Assembly: GCA_012934845.2 (NCBI GenBank) | Contig: WNNJ02000905.1 | Coordinates: 62,001 to 126,000 of the forward strand | Length of the DNA: 64,000 nucleotides | Direction of reading: 5' to 3' | From: Pomphorhynchus laevis | Taxonomy: Eukaryota; Acanthocephala; Palaeacanthocephala; Echinorhynchida; Pomphorhynchidae | Shown here: positions 1 to 10,084 of the stretch, in pieces | Layout: each line of letters starts with the position of its first letter | Numbering within the stretch: position 1 is the first letter of the stretch | Notes under the pieces: model-generated | The model's database searches: none | Seen by the model: only the letters and a program-made list of their open reading frames with translations | Told to the model about the DNA's origin: nothing | Program-made: the position numbers and the translations under genes

Positions 1-683
1 GTCTGTTTGTAATAACCAGCATGCTGTGATCAAAGTACTCTATTTTGAATCGAATATCTAAGTTATAAATTATATAAATTTGTAATATAATTTATATTTA
101 TTTATAATTTAAATAAAACAAATTGTATTTATAATTGCTTATAATTATAATATAATTATAATTATTCGTGTACAAATTGAATCCAATTACATCTCTATAT
201 TTAAATTATTAGATTAAATTAGTTTAAAAGTAATTTAATATAATATATTAATGTTAGTATAATTATCTAATTAAATATTTGAATTTTATAATGTTTTATT
301 AAAAGTAAATAGTTGAATATTAAATAAGTTTGATCTATATATAGACTTCTTATTTCATATGCCATACCAATTAAGCGTAATATACCAATTAATCTAATAT
401 ATTAAATTGTTATATTAAATTAAAATGTCAAATTAACGGGAAATAGTAATTTTTATATTTTCATTAGTCACTATTCACTAAACAAGGGATAGAATAAGCA
501 CTTTGAGGGGACTTATTTTCATTTCTCTTCTGACTTATCATATTTGTGTAAACCCTAACGGCGTAATTAAACAACATCGTTTCACAGTTACAGCAAAATG
601 TTGTCAACACAAATAAATTCTGGCCATGTGATTTTATATATAAAGATTTTCTAAATAACTCATGTGATTTTGTTACTAGTAAA
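1..683. other. AT-rich stretch without a recognisable gene
   Basis: This stretch is very AT-rich, with short runs of A and T and no long open frame on either strand. I see no conserved domain, tRNA or clear repeat in it. It ends at the target-site duplication of the LINE copy that follows. Confidence 0.6.
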
Positions 684-718
684 TTTAGTAAAATAAATAA
701 ATAAAGATTTTCTTAAAA
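684..718. repeat. left target-site duplication of LINE A1
   Basis: The string running from tttagtaaaataa to gattttcttaaaa recurs at 2940-2972 in the same orientation with only a two-base length difference. The two copies bracket the family A LINE exactly, as expected of a target-site duplication made at insertion. Confidence 0.65.
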
Positions 719-2939
719 CAATAATACATAGGATAAAGAAAATCAACATATGACAGAAATCTTCTTTCATCCTTCTGTTTTTAAGTCCTCAATCTTAAAA
801 GCATCAGGTCCAGTGGGATCTGAACCCTCCAGCCAATCCAACACGCCGCCTTCCGACTAAACCACCCGAGGTCTTTTACCCCCGAAGAGTCCAATCGAGG
901 GGGAATATGTCGGGTAATCAAGAGACGAAGAGCTTGAGAAACCTTAGCCTTTGCTCTGGGGGACGCCCTCTGGAAAAAAAGACTAATCCCGAGAGAGCCA
1001 AAGTGCCCCAAAGGCGAACCTGGGTTTTCTCATGACCAGGGGCACCTGGGCATGAGAGGTGGACAGATGTTGTCGCGATTGCTTCGTACAGTGTGGTTTC
1101 AACAACCACCTCTCATGGATAAGTAATAAGTCGAAGAGTGAATTCGTTGATGTGCAATGAAAGTTTGGGAACGGGTGATTATGAATAAGATAACCGTTCC
1201 TAGCTCTGCGGAGTTCTGCATTAATCCAACGACCAGTTATGTCGTTGAAATCATCAAGTACCATGCCATAATCGCTATCTATAATCCTATCCAGGAAGTC
1301 ACGGTTCTTGTGAATTAACCTGGACGGATGTAGACATTGGCTAGACCGAGGTGTTTACCGTTCTTACAGAGTGAAACTATTAAACAAGAAAAGGCTCGAC
1401 AAGAATAGTTGAGTAGAAGGGAAGATCTTAAGGAGCATTCAACTAAGATTAAATTACTTTGAGGTGAAGAGGAGTGATGCGGGGTTATGTACGGAGTATA
1501 GTGGGAACAAATGTGCTTGGGGATGATTCGAGTAATGTCCTAAGGGAGACGGGTCGACCGCGTCTCCTGAAGGGCTATAACATCTGTATCTCTACCAGAT
1601 AGAAGTCTAAGGGCAGAAGCTCCTCCCGAATTTCATTGAAGAATATTCGGTGAAAAGGGATCACGAGTACTCTGCATTGTGTTAGGTCAGCTAGGTGGGA
1701 TTGCCTCTTCCATAGACAGATCTAGGGGAGGAAATGTGGCCCTTCCCGTCACCAACTCCATCCTAGGCGAGCACTTGCCCACGGGCAGTGTCTTCATTTC
1801 CCAAAAAAGGCCTTTCGTAGCAGCTTCACGATCTTTAACGGAGGAACAGAGAGTGATGATCCACCCCTTTTCTTCGATGCAGGGGCAACCGGTAAGGAAG
1901 TTGCAGGTGATGAAAACAGCGAAGAGAACATATTAGCAACAATTTCTCGATTTGCGATAGAATTGATATTTTATTTGAGTCACATAGGTGGGTTATATCT
2001 CTGTCCGACATACGGTTATCAGGATTAGCTGCCGAGGCTCCAGACGGTCTTTTTGTATTAATTGGAGAACTCACATAGTCCCTTCTATATTTTTTGAAGA
2101 AAGAGCACTTTCTGGACTAGGCAGGGTGTTCCCCTTTACAATTAGACCACTTGGAGAAGCCCCGCATTTCTCCCATTTTTGTAATGAACAGCAGGAGTTC
2201 TGAGAACAGACTCCGCATATTTGAACTTTAGAACAATTAGATCCTCAGTGTCCCCAGTTGTGGCAAACGCTACAATGAAGGAAGGTAAAATTGTCTTCTT
2301 CAACAATAGAGAATAGTAAATTGTACCGCAAGAAGGGGTTGCAGGCAGATTGGCATAACGTAAGACCGTATCCCGATTCCACCGAACAGAAAGCCAATGG
2401 AATCGGAAAACCATATTTGCCTTTGAAAGTTCGTACATTTGAAATCATGTATAATGACTTCAGAGCAAGAAGGTCGTCCTCCTCCAGATTAGGAGGGAAG
2501 TTCGAGATTTTCATGGGTGTAAGGATAGGTTTGTGCTCAATAGTCCCAAAATCTTTAAAATTACAATTGAAAAAACTGACATAATCAGATGCTAACTTAT
2601 TGGTAGTGAAATAAATTTTAATTGATGAGTCGTACATTTTGACCGAATTAAATATAATCCTGTTTGGAAAGTATTTAACAAATACTTTCAAAAATATTGA
2701 AAAGAGCTTATGACGCTCTTGCGGATGAGACAATTTAATTACAATTAAGTTTTTTAGCTTCGGAATGGGAGGAAGGACCCCTTCATCCTGTTGAGAACAA
2801 ACACTAAACTGCTTGAGATGATCATTGACAATAGTTACTTTAGAAACGTTTCTTTCATTAGGAAAATTGCTTGAAATTTCCATAAAAGTTGAATCCTTTG
2901 AAGCACCGAAACTGCTCGTACTGGTCATATTTTTGCATT
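719..2939 (-). mobile_element. LINE family A copy A1, internally deleted (no RT domain)
   Basis: This minus-strand non-LTR retrotransposon keeps both ends. Its 5' end (aaatgcaaaaat, just before the ORF1 ATG at 2928) resembles the start of the copy at 3380, and its 3' end carries the family's C-terminal coding block (FSRKAACWIGW) and a short tail. Between them are ORF1, the start of the endonuclease, and an endonuclease part with the GDFND-like string DDFNDITGRW. At about 1020-1050 the sequence jumps from the end of the endonuclease to the extreme C-terminal domain (VRLWGT, FFSRGRPPEQRLRFLK), so the whole reverse transcriptase is absent. Near-matching flanking repeats at 684-718 and 2940-2972 support a genuine insertion. 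The frames are broken in several places, so it is dead as a coding element. Confidence 0.85.
2245..2928 (-). pseudogene. LINE A1 ORF1, gag-like protein fragment
   Basis: A 227-residue frame opens at an ATG (MTSTSSFGAS) close to the element's 5' end. It aligns by eye with ORF1 of the other family A copies: the block PPIPKLKNLIVIKLSHPQER matches PPVPKLSNLVIIRILVPLER-type sequence at 24.97 kb, then NRIIFNSVK, EHKPILTPMKISN, a VRTFKGKYGFPIPLAFC block, and finally CNPFLRYNLLFSI. It ends in the first half of a zinc knuckle (C-x2-C-x4-H, read CSVCHNWGH). In related elements gag-like ORF1 proteins with such knuckles bind the element RNA. The knuckle is cut short by a frame change, so no complete ORF1 protein is encoded here. 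Confidence 0.75.
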
Positions 2940-2972
2940 TTTAGTAAAATAATAATAAAGATTTTCTTAAAA
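2940..2972. repeat. right target-site duplication of LINE A1
   Basis: This is the direct-repeat partner of 684-718 and abuts the element's 5' end. See the left copy for the match. Confidence 0.65.
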
Positions 2973-3067
2973 AATTATTTCGGTTAGTAAATAAATACAG
3001 AGTGAAAACAGAAAGAAAGTTAAACAAAATTCGTCACTAGATGCATCGTTGTATGTTTACACGTCTT

Positions 3068-3337
3068 CCATTCAATTACGCCCTCAGGTTCAGTGGGATC
3101 TGAGCCCTCCAACCAAACCAACACGCCGCATTTCGACTGAACCACCCGGGGTCTTTCACCCCTGCCTGAAGAGTTCAATCGAGGCTAAGTAAGCTCGGTA
3201 AACAAGAGACGAGGAGCTTGAGAAACCTTAGCCTTTGTAGCCTTTGAGATAGCCCAAGTACCCTAGAGGTGCACTTGGGGTTCCCAATTAATGACAGATG
3301 CTGGACCCGTTCCAGACCCACCTAGCTCTCTCTTTTA
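3068..3337 (-). mobile_element. LINE family A copy A2, 3' end fragment
   Basis: About 270 bp on the minus strand encode the C-terminal block of family A ORF2 (reading RFLKLLVS, PGWFSRNAAC, then WRAQIPLNLRA-like sequence). The match stops at about 3337, where the corresponding region of the 45-kb copy goes on into RT sequence. This is the usual 5' truncation of a LINE insertion. Confidence 0.75.
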
Positions 3338-3379
3338 GTAAAATAATCTATTATTATTTGTTACGAGTAAAGATTTAAA

Positions 3380-6300
3380 ATATTTCTTGCAGAAAAATGC
3401 AAAAAAACATACATGCCGGAGGTATCAAAGGATTCTGTATGTATGCAATTTCAAGCAAAAATTGCTGAAAATTTAAGCAAGATCAAGGTAAGTGATTTAA
3501 ATCTTGCTAATTTTTCTTCTTTGGAGGTACTTCCTTCAATAAAAAAAATCTACAAATCTAGTGATCATAACCGATATGATCCCCTAGACACGAAAGATCA
3601 GTTCAATTGCCACCTAAGGAATTTTATAATGAAATTCCATAAAATTTGAATACTGTTTAATTTTGCCTAGACGGTAGGTACCAGCTACCGTGTCTTATTT
3701 TCGATTGACGATTTGGAAAAAGGGCACTTGAAGTTTAGTGAGCGGAATCTAAAAGATGTTGCTAAAATCTATTTCAAGCCAATCCAGGCAACTTTAAGAT
3801 TTCGAATCTGATAACTAATTTAGATGGAAAAGACCTGCTTGATATGGAAAATTATTTCAAGCTTTCAAATATACGATTCATTATAGGGAAGAATAGTACT
3901 CCCTCCTGATCGCCTTCGCAAACAGTAGTTCTGACAACGCCAGACTGCTGGCCAACTTCAACTGCAACACTTTCTTCATTTCACTTTTATTAGTGCAGAA
4001 GAGTAAACTTATCCTCACTGTAACCAGTGGCATCAATGGAGGCTTTATTATGGGCACTGGGCTTCATCATGCCACAAGAAATATTTCTGTGGTGTCTGCG
4101 CTTCCAACTACGAAGACCACTGATTCCTGCAACGCAGCACCTTGCAGTGTCAACTGTGACCTCCAGCATGCGGTCTGGTCCCGGAAATGTTCTAAATTTA
4201 TAGACTATAAATTATAGACCAAAAATAACCAGTCCTCCTAGACTGACATTCTTCAAAAATATAATACGGACGCCAGTAGCGCCGTACTGTTAGCTACTGA
4301 TATCATTAAGATTATTGACATCAAAGTTTTAGAACAAATATCATCTTTCACCACGTTTCTACAAAATCTTACCGATGCTGTCCTGTTGTATAGTAAGGAT
4401 ACGACACCACCGATCATTCAATCAAAAAACGCTCCTCCTCGAGCAAAACTACACCGGTCAAATTATAGAAGCAAGACAGTCATTGGTCTATTGTGGGAAA
4501 TGATGATATTTCCCTAATCAGTCGAGAAGCGATAATTGGTACCGCTATTAGAGACGGAAGCCGAACGGTAACCTCCCCCCTTTAAACCCAACTAGTGTGT
4601 ATGATATTCCTTTCAAGTGACACATTTGCATGGAAAGTAATCCGATCTATTTTCACTGAATATCATTCAGTAGAAATCGGGAGGTGCTTCTGCACTTTAC
4701 CTTTTATCTTATCGAGATGCAGATGTTATAGTCCTTAAGGAAACTAGATTTATCCTGTCTCCCCAAGACATTACCCGGTTTATTCCAAAGCACATAACCT
4801 ACCACTTTACTTCGTACATAACCTCACCTCACTTGTCTTCTTCTCAAGGTATTTTAACCTTAGTTAAATGTCATTTAAGATCATCCTTCCTTTTAAATTT
4901 TTCTTGTCCAGCCCTATCTTGTTCAGTGATAACACTCTGGAAGAACGGTAAACGCATCGGTATAGTCAATATCTATATTCGACCATGAGAGATTCACAAG
5001 AATCGTGACCTCCTGGACCGTGTATTGGGTAGCGGCTATGACATATTACGTGGTGACTTTAACGACAGAACTGGTCGATGGAACTGGTCGTTGCTACACC
5101 AGAGGTGACTGCTAAAGCCTACCTGTATTGAGCAGTTGCGCCAACAACTGTCCACCTCGAATGACTTACTTCGCTGGCGGTTAGAGGAAGACACGCTGAG
5201 GAGGAGGTTTCACTTTGATCCAATCAGAGTAGCCTTCTTCTAGGCTGCGATCTAACTCTTTCTAGTGGTAGGAAATGAGACTCCGACCCGATTTAATTCC
5301 TATATTTCTTCGTAAGCTACCGCGATACTTTCGACCACCTATAAAGATCGTTTATTTAATCCCACTCAAACAAAACTCAAGGTCCTAGCAAAAATGCTAA
5401 ACTTTTCTAATCTCTCTGTTTCCCTCGGGCAGGCCCTCTCGAAGAATACTGAAGCTCTAGGTATAGGTTTTAGCTGAGTAGAGATAAGGCGAGCATTGCT
5501 CGTCTTAATCTATCTCAATTTTCCTTCTTGAAGATATTCCAGAAGGAGAATTTTGTCTGCTGGAAAAAAAGGCATATGGTTGGATTGGTAGCATAGGCCT
5601 TGACAAAGTTTTGAAGGAGTCACTAACCCTGCATAATTATGGAGCCACTCAATCTCCCCAACTAATCCGGCATTAGAGTGACTTCAAGAGCTAGCATTAA
5701 TCGGTTAACGATATCCTGAATGTCTAAGGTCCACTTCCGGGCACCGCCAGATCTCAAGCAGCACTCTCCACACGGGTCTGACAGCTTTATACATACAGTC
5801 AGAGAAATGATGTCGCCATTACACTGTATTTGAGTCTACTCCGATATTGCTGGCATCAACATTTACCGGAGAATATTTTTATTCTAGAAAAAGTAGTATC
5901 ATGACCCAAAGATTTGCGCCTGTATCCCGATGCAAAACTACCTCATCTCTATCTACGAAAACGCGATCGGGCGTAGAATCCGCGACCATCTAAGTAGGCG
6001 CAACTTAATCTCACCAAGTTTCTATGGATTTGTCAAAAATCGCTAAGTCCATTCGGCAGTTGGTGAGGTCCACCAGTGCTTTCAGGACAACATTCATCAG
6101 TTCGTTGTGGCTGTTTTCCTTGATTTTTCCGCTGCATTTGACAGCATATCCATTCCCTTTGCTATCACTTTCCTTAGATTTCTCGGGTTGCCTGCGAGAA
6201 ATGTAAACAGGGTGGAGATACTGTTGTACATAAACGGTTCTTTTATAAAACAACCCTGATGCTCGTTAGTTCCACACTATTACAGGTGTGCCTCAAGGTT

Positions 6301-6500
6301 CCCCACTTTCTCAAATCGTATATCTTACCGCTTCTACCTTACTCTTTAAGACATTTAAACGCGATCAACATCTAGTGGTATACACTGATGAGACCACAGC
6401 CCTGTTCGCTGGACGCTGGAGCAAAGCTATAGTCTCGGACATCAGCCGTATCTTTTTAAGATTAAAAGACCAGTAAACCACACCCAATCTTATTCTCCAC
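3380..6500 (+). mobile_element. LINE family A copy A3, decayed, lacks its 3' end
   Basis: This plus-strand copy starts with the family 5' string (aaaaatgcaaaa) near 3395. It continues with a decayed ORF1 (MPEVSKDSVC at 3413, first knuckle near 4010-4060, Cys-rich second knuckle near 4090-4200). The endonuclease starts near 4650 and carries the GDFNDRTGRW string near 5055, and the RT spans about 5700-6475 with GVPQGSPLSQI near 6285 and YTDETTALF near 6385. It has many frame breaks and is older than the copy at 24.9 kb. The similarity ends after LRLKDQ at about 6475, where a Penelope-like element begins, so the C-terminal domain and 3' UTR are missing. Confidence 0.8.
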
Positions 6501-6503
6501 TTT

Positions 6504-6531
6504 ACGTAGACTCAGCTAACTGAGTCTACGT
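6504..6531. repeat. perfect 12-bp palindrome at the Penelope-like element terminus
   Basis: The arms acgtagactcag (6504-6515) and ctgagtctacgt (6520-6531) are exact complements with a 4-base loop. One arm recurs at the 3' terminus of the other Penelope-like copies (34967-34978, 38361-38372, 43520-43530). The motif therefore marks the element end, and here it is present in a doubled, inverted form. Confidence 0.8.
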
Positions 6532-6777
6532 ATTTAATATAATTATAAAATAAACAAAACATAATAATGATAAATCAAAATTTAATAATTAAATAATAAA
6601 ATTAATAATTGTTTTTAGATTTTCTATAATTTAAATCAAGTTAAAATAAAAAATTGAAATTTAAAATAAAAGTCATTTTTATGAATTGACTAATAAATAA
6701 CAGACGTTGTATCAGAATAAGAATTAGAGGTCATCAGGAGGAACTGCTATGCTATCAGGTTTCGGCCCCTAACTCCT

Positions 6778-7275
6778 CTACCCAACATAGCAGCGGGGCC
6801 AAATACATGCTAACATCCATAAAAATTCGCCACTTAAGAGTTTAAATTTATTCTTTATATTATTGTGTTGATTTATATATTTTACTATTTGCTGTTTGAT
6901 GTCATTTTTATAGTAACCCAGTTTAAAATATGTATCTATTAAATTATTTAAATGATTTTGAAGAAAGTCAATATCATTACATATTGTTGCAATTCTTAAA
7001 ATTTCATTATTTAATGTATTATATTTTATATTATATGGTATGCATGAATGCTCATGCAAAAATATGTTTCTTGTAAATTTAAATATGTCATCTTTACGAT
7101 ATAAATTAATAGTAGTTTTAGTTAATGTTAATTTAATGTTCATATCTAGATATACACCTTCTTTATCATCAATATTGGTTTTGTTAAGAATAAGGCTTTC
7201 TGGATAAATTTGTTCACTAATTGAATAAAAATCATTAGAATTAAATATACATATATCATCAATGTATCGAAACAT
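6778..7275 (-). pseudogene. Penelope-like RT, catalytic C-terminal part (P1)
   Basis: This 165-residue frame holds RYIDDICIFN, SLILNKTN, YLDMNIKLT, the RKDDIFKFTRNIFLHEHSC block and the tail HLNNLIDTYFKLGYYKNDIKQ. The copy at 35323-35805 is nearly the same protein, so the family was active fairly recently. RTs of this class prime on chromosomal 3' ends; no GIY-YIG endonuclease can be seen here. Confidence 0.8.
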
Positions 7276-7310
7276 ATTTCATATATTTATATTGTTTAGA
7301 CTTAATTTTT

Positions 7311-7350
7311 ACACAGTTATGAACAAATTCATATTTGTTCATAACTGTGT
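7311..7350. repeat. 17-bp perfect inverted repeat inside P1
   Basis: The arm at 7311-7327 (acacagttatgaacaaa) is the exact complement of 7334-7350, with a 6-base spacer. A second small hairpin (tacatcaaat with atttgatgta) follows at about 7353-7377. Both sit exactly where the RT core upstream of YIDD is missing, so they look like a scar with inverted duplication. Confidence 0.75.
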
Positions 7351-7789
7351 TCATACATCAAATTCATATTTGATGTATTCGAGCTTTTACTATTAATCAG
7401 CTTGCTAAAGTAATCATTTAAGTTATTATATAACGAATTGTAAATTTTATTTTTGTCGTTGTTATTATTTAATCTATATTTATACCCTTTTGATAGCAGC
7501 TTTCTTAATTCACAATTTTCAATTAATTCTAGATTATGGGTACATATATGTTCATTTATTTTATCAAAACTAAGACTTTTACAATTGCATTCTGTTTCCA
7601 TTATGTTTCTAATATTATCGTTACATATTGATTTTAATTCTTTATTATAATTACAAATTTTTCGTCCTAATGATGGTAGGAGTTTATACCTTATTTTAGG
7701 AATATATTTACTTAAATTTGACCCTATTATTTCTTTACTTTTAGAATTATTTAAAAGTTCGGCTATATTTATGTTATCTACCTACATTT

Positions 7790-8290
7790 CACGTTTCAAC
7801 CCTTATTATCTGCTTACTCCGTACACTGGTGCTGATCGGATTCGAACTCAGGACGTCTGTATCGCGATTTAACGTTACATCCACTAGGCTAGCTGCTCAA
7901 ATGGTGTATATATACATTTTTGTATATTACTTTTGGTAGGGGACCGTATTCTAACGATCTATAAGAAACTTACCTACCTATATATGTGATCCGCTAGCCT
8001 GTGTGATCCGATGTATTAGTTTCTAATAGATCGTTAGAATACGATGTCCTACCAAAAGTAATATACATAAATGTATATCTACATTATTGGAGCAGCCAGC
8101 TTAGTGGATGCAGTGTTGAATTGCGATATAATAAGGGTCGAAACGTGAAATGTAAGTCTGGGTCAGTAGCTGATGAGACCAATCTAGGCTGATTAGTAGC
8201 GTTTTGCTGTATCAAAAATAGGATCAATACCAGTGAGAATAATATCGTGTCACAGTCAGAAAAATTACAGCTCACAGATGCAAACAAGTT
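7790..8290. mobile_element. head-to-head pair of tRNA-derived SINEs
   Basis: Two related SINE units face away from each other. The minus unit (7790-7900) has a complete tRNA-like head at 7828-7898. The plus unit (8088-8290) has a head with an A-box-like string and then a conserved core (gggtcgaaacgtgaaatgta, 8135-8154; ctgatgagacc, 8170-8180). They are joined through inverted arms at 7908-7970 and 8018-8079 that match at nearly every base, leaving a 47-base spacer. The minus unit is cut at 7790 by the Penelope-like element P1. The same core recurs at 36 kb. Confidence 0.75.
7828..7898 (-). repeat. tRNA-like SINE head with pol III A and B boxes
   Basis: Read on the minus strand, TAGCCTAGTGGA (7880-7891) fits the A box and GAGTTCGAATCC (7838-7849) fits the B box, with tRNA-like spacing, and the segment ends in ACCA. 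The 5' and 3' ends cannot pair as an acceptor stem, so I read this as a tRNA-derived promoter and not a working tRNA gene. It would drive pol III transcription into the SINE core. Confidence 0.75.
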
Positions 8291-9060
8291 AAAATAAATA
8301 TATTAATAAAATTGAATTATCAGATCCATAAATATATCGATAAAATTTTAAATAACCTATTATAATTGTTTCACCTTTATATTTGATTAAATGATGCCGA
8401 CCAACATGTAATATTGTAAATTACATTCCTTCACGATTATAATAGAATTTACCTAAATATTGAATCGTAAATAAATAAAAGAATTTTTTCATTCTATTGT
8501 AATGGATTACTTTCTTTTTTATCATTTAATAAATTACGATGAGTGAAAATATTTTTTAATTCGTAAATTCTTAATTTTATCAGTGAGGACATTTCATTGT
8601 ATATGGCTGGTATTTTCTAATAACAATCACGTTTTATTGTTGTAAAACACCAAAAAATCTTTAAGCAAGTTTAACATGTTCTGGAAGAAAGATATGCTAA
8701 ATAAGTGTATGCAAGTATGAGCTAAATCCAGTATCTTTAAGACATAATAAATCCAGTATGTCTAAAAACCAGTATCTTTTTGATGAACTTACATTTTTTG
8801 ATATCATGTTTTTACTGTTATTTTCATTTTAATGTAATGAATGTACAAAATCATCATCCGAATTTGGTGGATTAATTTTTAGTTATTACAAAGTAGCAAA
8901 TTTGAGTAGATGACACAATGTATTTAATATAGTTGTTCTCCAAATATCATAAAATAAGGTTTCTAAATAACTACGGAAACTGATAAGGATTTTAGAACGG
9001 ACAAATACAGTGTTGTTCAGTAGGAAGACATTCTCGAGCAAAATATTTGTTTTGTGAGTT
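8291..9060. other. AT-rich intergenic stretch upstream of the zinc-finger gene
   Basis: No long open frame, repeat family or RNA gene is recognisable. It may hold upstream control sequence for the gene at 9153. Confidence 0.5.
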
Positions 9061-9068
9061 TATAAATA
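9061..9068 (+). promoter_or_regulatory. candidate TATA box
   Basis: TATAAATA lies 92 bases upstream of the ATG at 9153. Start of transcription would fall near 9090, leaving a short A-rich leader with no upstream ATG. In AT-rich DNA such strings arise easily, so this is only suggestive. Confidence 0.4.
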
Positions 9069-9152
9069 GTAAGAAAGGAAAGAAATTTTTGATAATAAAA
9101 AGGCAGCAAGTAACTAAATAAACAAGCATTCGTACAAAATCAAACGAAAGCA

Positions 9153-9968
9153 ATGGATTTTGGATTCATTGATGAACTAATAAATGATTGCGACTTAAAT
9201 AGAATCACGATTCCGATGATAACTGCGGATTATATTGCTTTGAATAAAATCAATTATGAGTTTGACACAAATAACTACGTTGATTTGCAAATTCAATCAC
9301 CCCCATCATTAGCATCATCACCATTACCCCCATCATTACCGGTATCCCCATCATTACCGGCAGCCCCATCATTACAAGAACCTCCATCACCCCGATCAAT
9401 AGTATCACCACAATTATTATCACAACCATCATTACTAATAACACCATCATTAAAATCATTCCGATCACCATCACCACCATTTGTACTATCACCACCATCC
9501 CCACCTTCAATATATGAATATATGCCTCCAACAGATAACTCGTTTAATAACATACCGTCTCCTAATGGCATGTCATACAGCGAACACTATGTTCGTCAGC
9601 CTGGATCAAATTCAAAAGGTTACATGTGTGTAATATGTGGAAAAATTCTGACTAATATTCATGTCCATATTCGTCGTCACATAAACAAGAAGCCTCATGT
9701 TTGTGCAATATGCAAAAAAGGTTTTACTAATTCCAGTGATCTTTCATTTCACAAACGAATCCACAACGGAGACAAACCGTACAAATGTGTTATTTGTAGG
9801 ATGCGTTTTCGGACAATAGGAAATTTTAATTCACATGCTTTGATGCATAATAATGGTAAACGTCCTTATCAATGTATACTATGTAATAGAATATTTGAAC
9901 AAAGAAAGGATTTGCTTGCACATATCAGAAATAGTTCAATCGGTAACAAATCCATAATCCATAATTAA
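9153..9968 (+). CDS. C2H2 zinc-finger protein (probable transcription factor)
   Basis: An uninterrupted 271-codon frame starts at an ATG in an A-rich context (aagcaATGG). Residues 49-125 are a Pro/Ser/Leu-rich low-complexity region encoded by an imperfect ccatcatta repeat. Residues 159-257 hold four C2H2 fingers. Finger 1 (C159, C162, H172, H176) is short, with nine residues between the second Cys and first His. Fingers 2 (C184, C187, H200, H204) and 3 (C212, C215, H228, H232) are standard C-x2-C-x12-H-x3-H. Finger 4 has C241, C244 and H257 but no His at the last position. Linkers of the HNGDKPYKC type resemble the classical TGEKP linker. The protein should act in the nucleus by binding DNA through the finger array. 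I cannot place it in a named family. Confidence 0.85.
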   Translation: MDFGFIDELINDCDLNRITIPMITADYIALNKINYEFDTNNYVDLQIQSPPSLASSPLPPSLPVSPSLPAAPSLQEPPSPRSIVSPQLLSQPSLLITPSLKSFRSPSPPFVLSPPSPPSIYEYMPPTDNSFNNIPSPNGMSYSEHYVRQPGSNSKGYMCVICGKILTNIHVHIRRHINKKPHVCAICKKGFTNSSDLSFHKRIHNGDKPYKCVICRMRFRTIGNFNSHALMHNNGKRPYQCILCNRIFEQRKDLLAHIRNSSIGNKSIIHN

Positions 9969-10084
9969 TACGACAGTAAACGTAAAGTAACCTTAATATG
10001 TTCTAACATTTATCTCAAACAACTATTTTAGCATGCTTATTTTAACAAAAATAATGTTACATCTATGTTGAGTTATTTTAAAAT

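Larger units (their letters stand above)
6504..7790 (-). mobile_element. Penelope-like element P1
   Basis: On the minus strand, 7329-7785 encodes an N-terminal region (LLNNSKSKEII, then a KIRYKLLPSLGRKI block and METECNCKSLSFDKINEHI). 6778-7275 encodes the RT catalytic end beginning MFRYIDDICIFN. The YIDDI box and the family-typical stretch YLDMNIKLT identify a Penelope-like element. Downstream lie a GC-richer structured segment (about 6720-6800), then an AT-rich 3' tail ending in the palindrome at 6504. The RT segment that should precede YIDD is missing; its place holds two short hairpins. The element is broken. Confidence 0.8.

Noticed and set aside
6720-6800. Possible hammerhead in the Penelope-like 3' segment
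   Set aside because: The minus strand has cctgatga and ccgaaac strings within about 40 bases, and seven pairs can form between ccuctaa and uuagggg. But two unpaired bases separate that helix from gaaa, the order is permuted, and no stem III or cleavage site fits. I report it only as a structured block.
7828-7898. A functional tRNA gene
   Set aside because: A and B boxes are good, but the acceptor strands do not pair and the sequence continues into a SINE core with a second related copy nearby.
9250-9571. Two minus-strand frames of 92-93 codons opposite the zinc-finger gene
   Set aside because: They consist of Met/Val- or Asp/Gly-rich low-complexity sequence produced by reading the coding repeat backwards.
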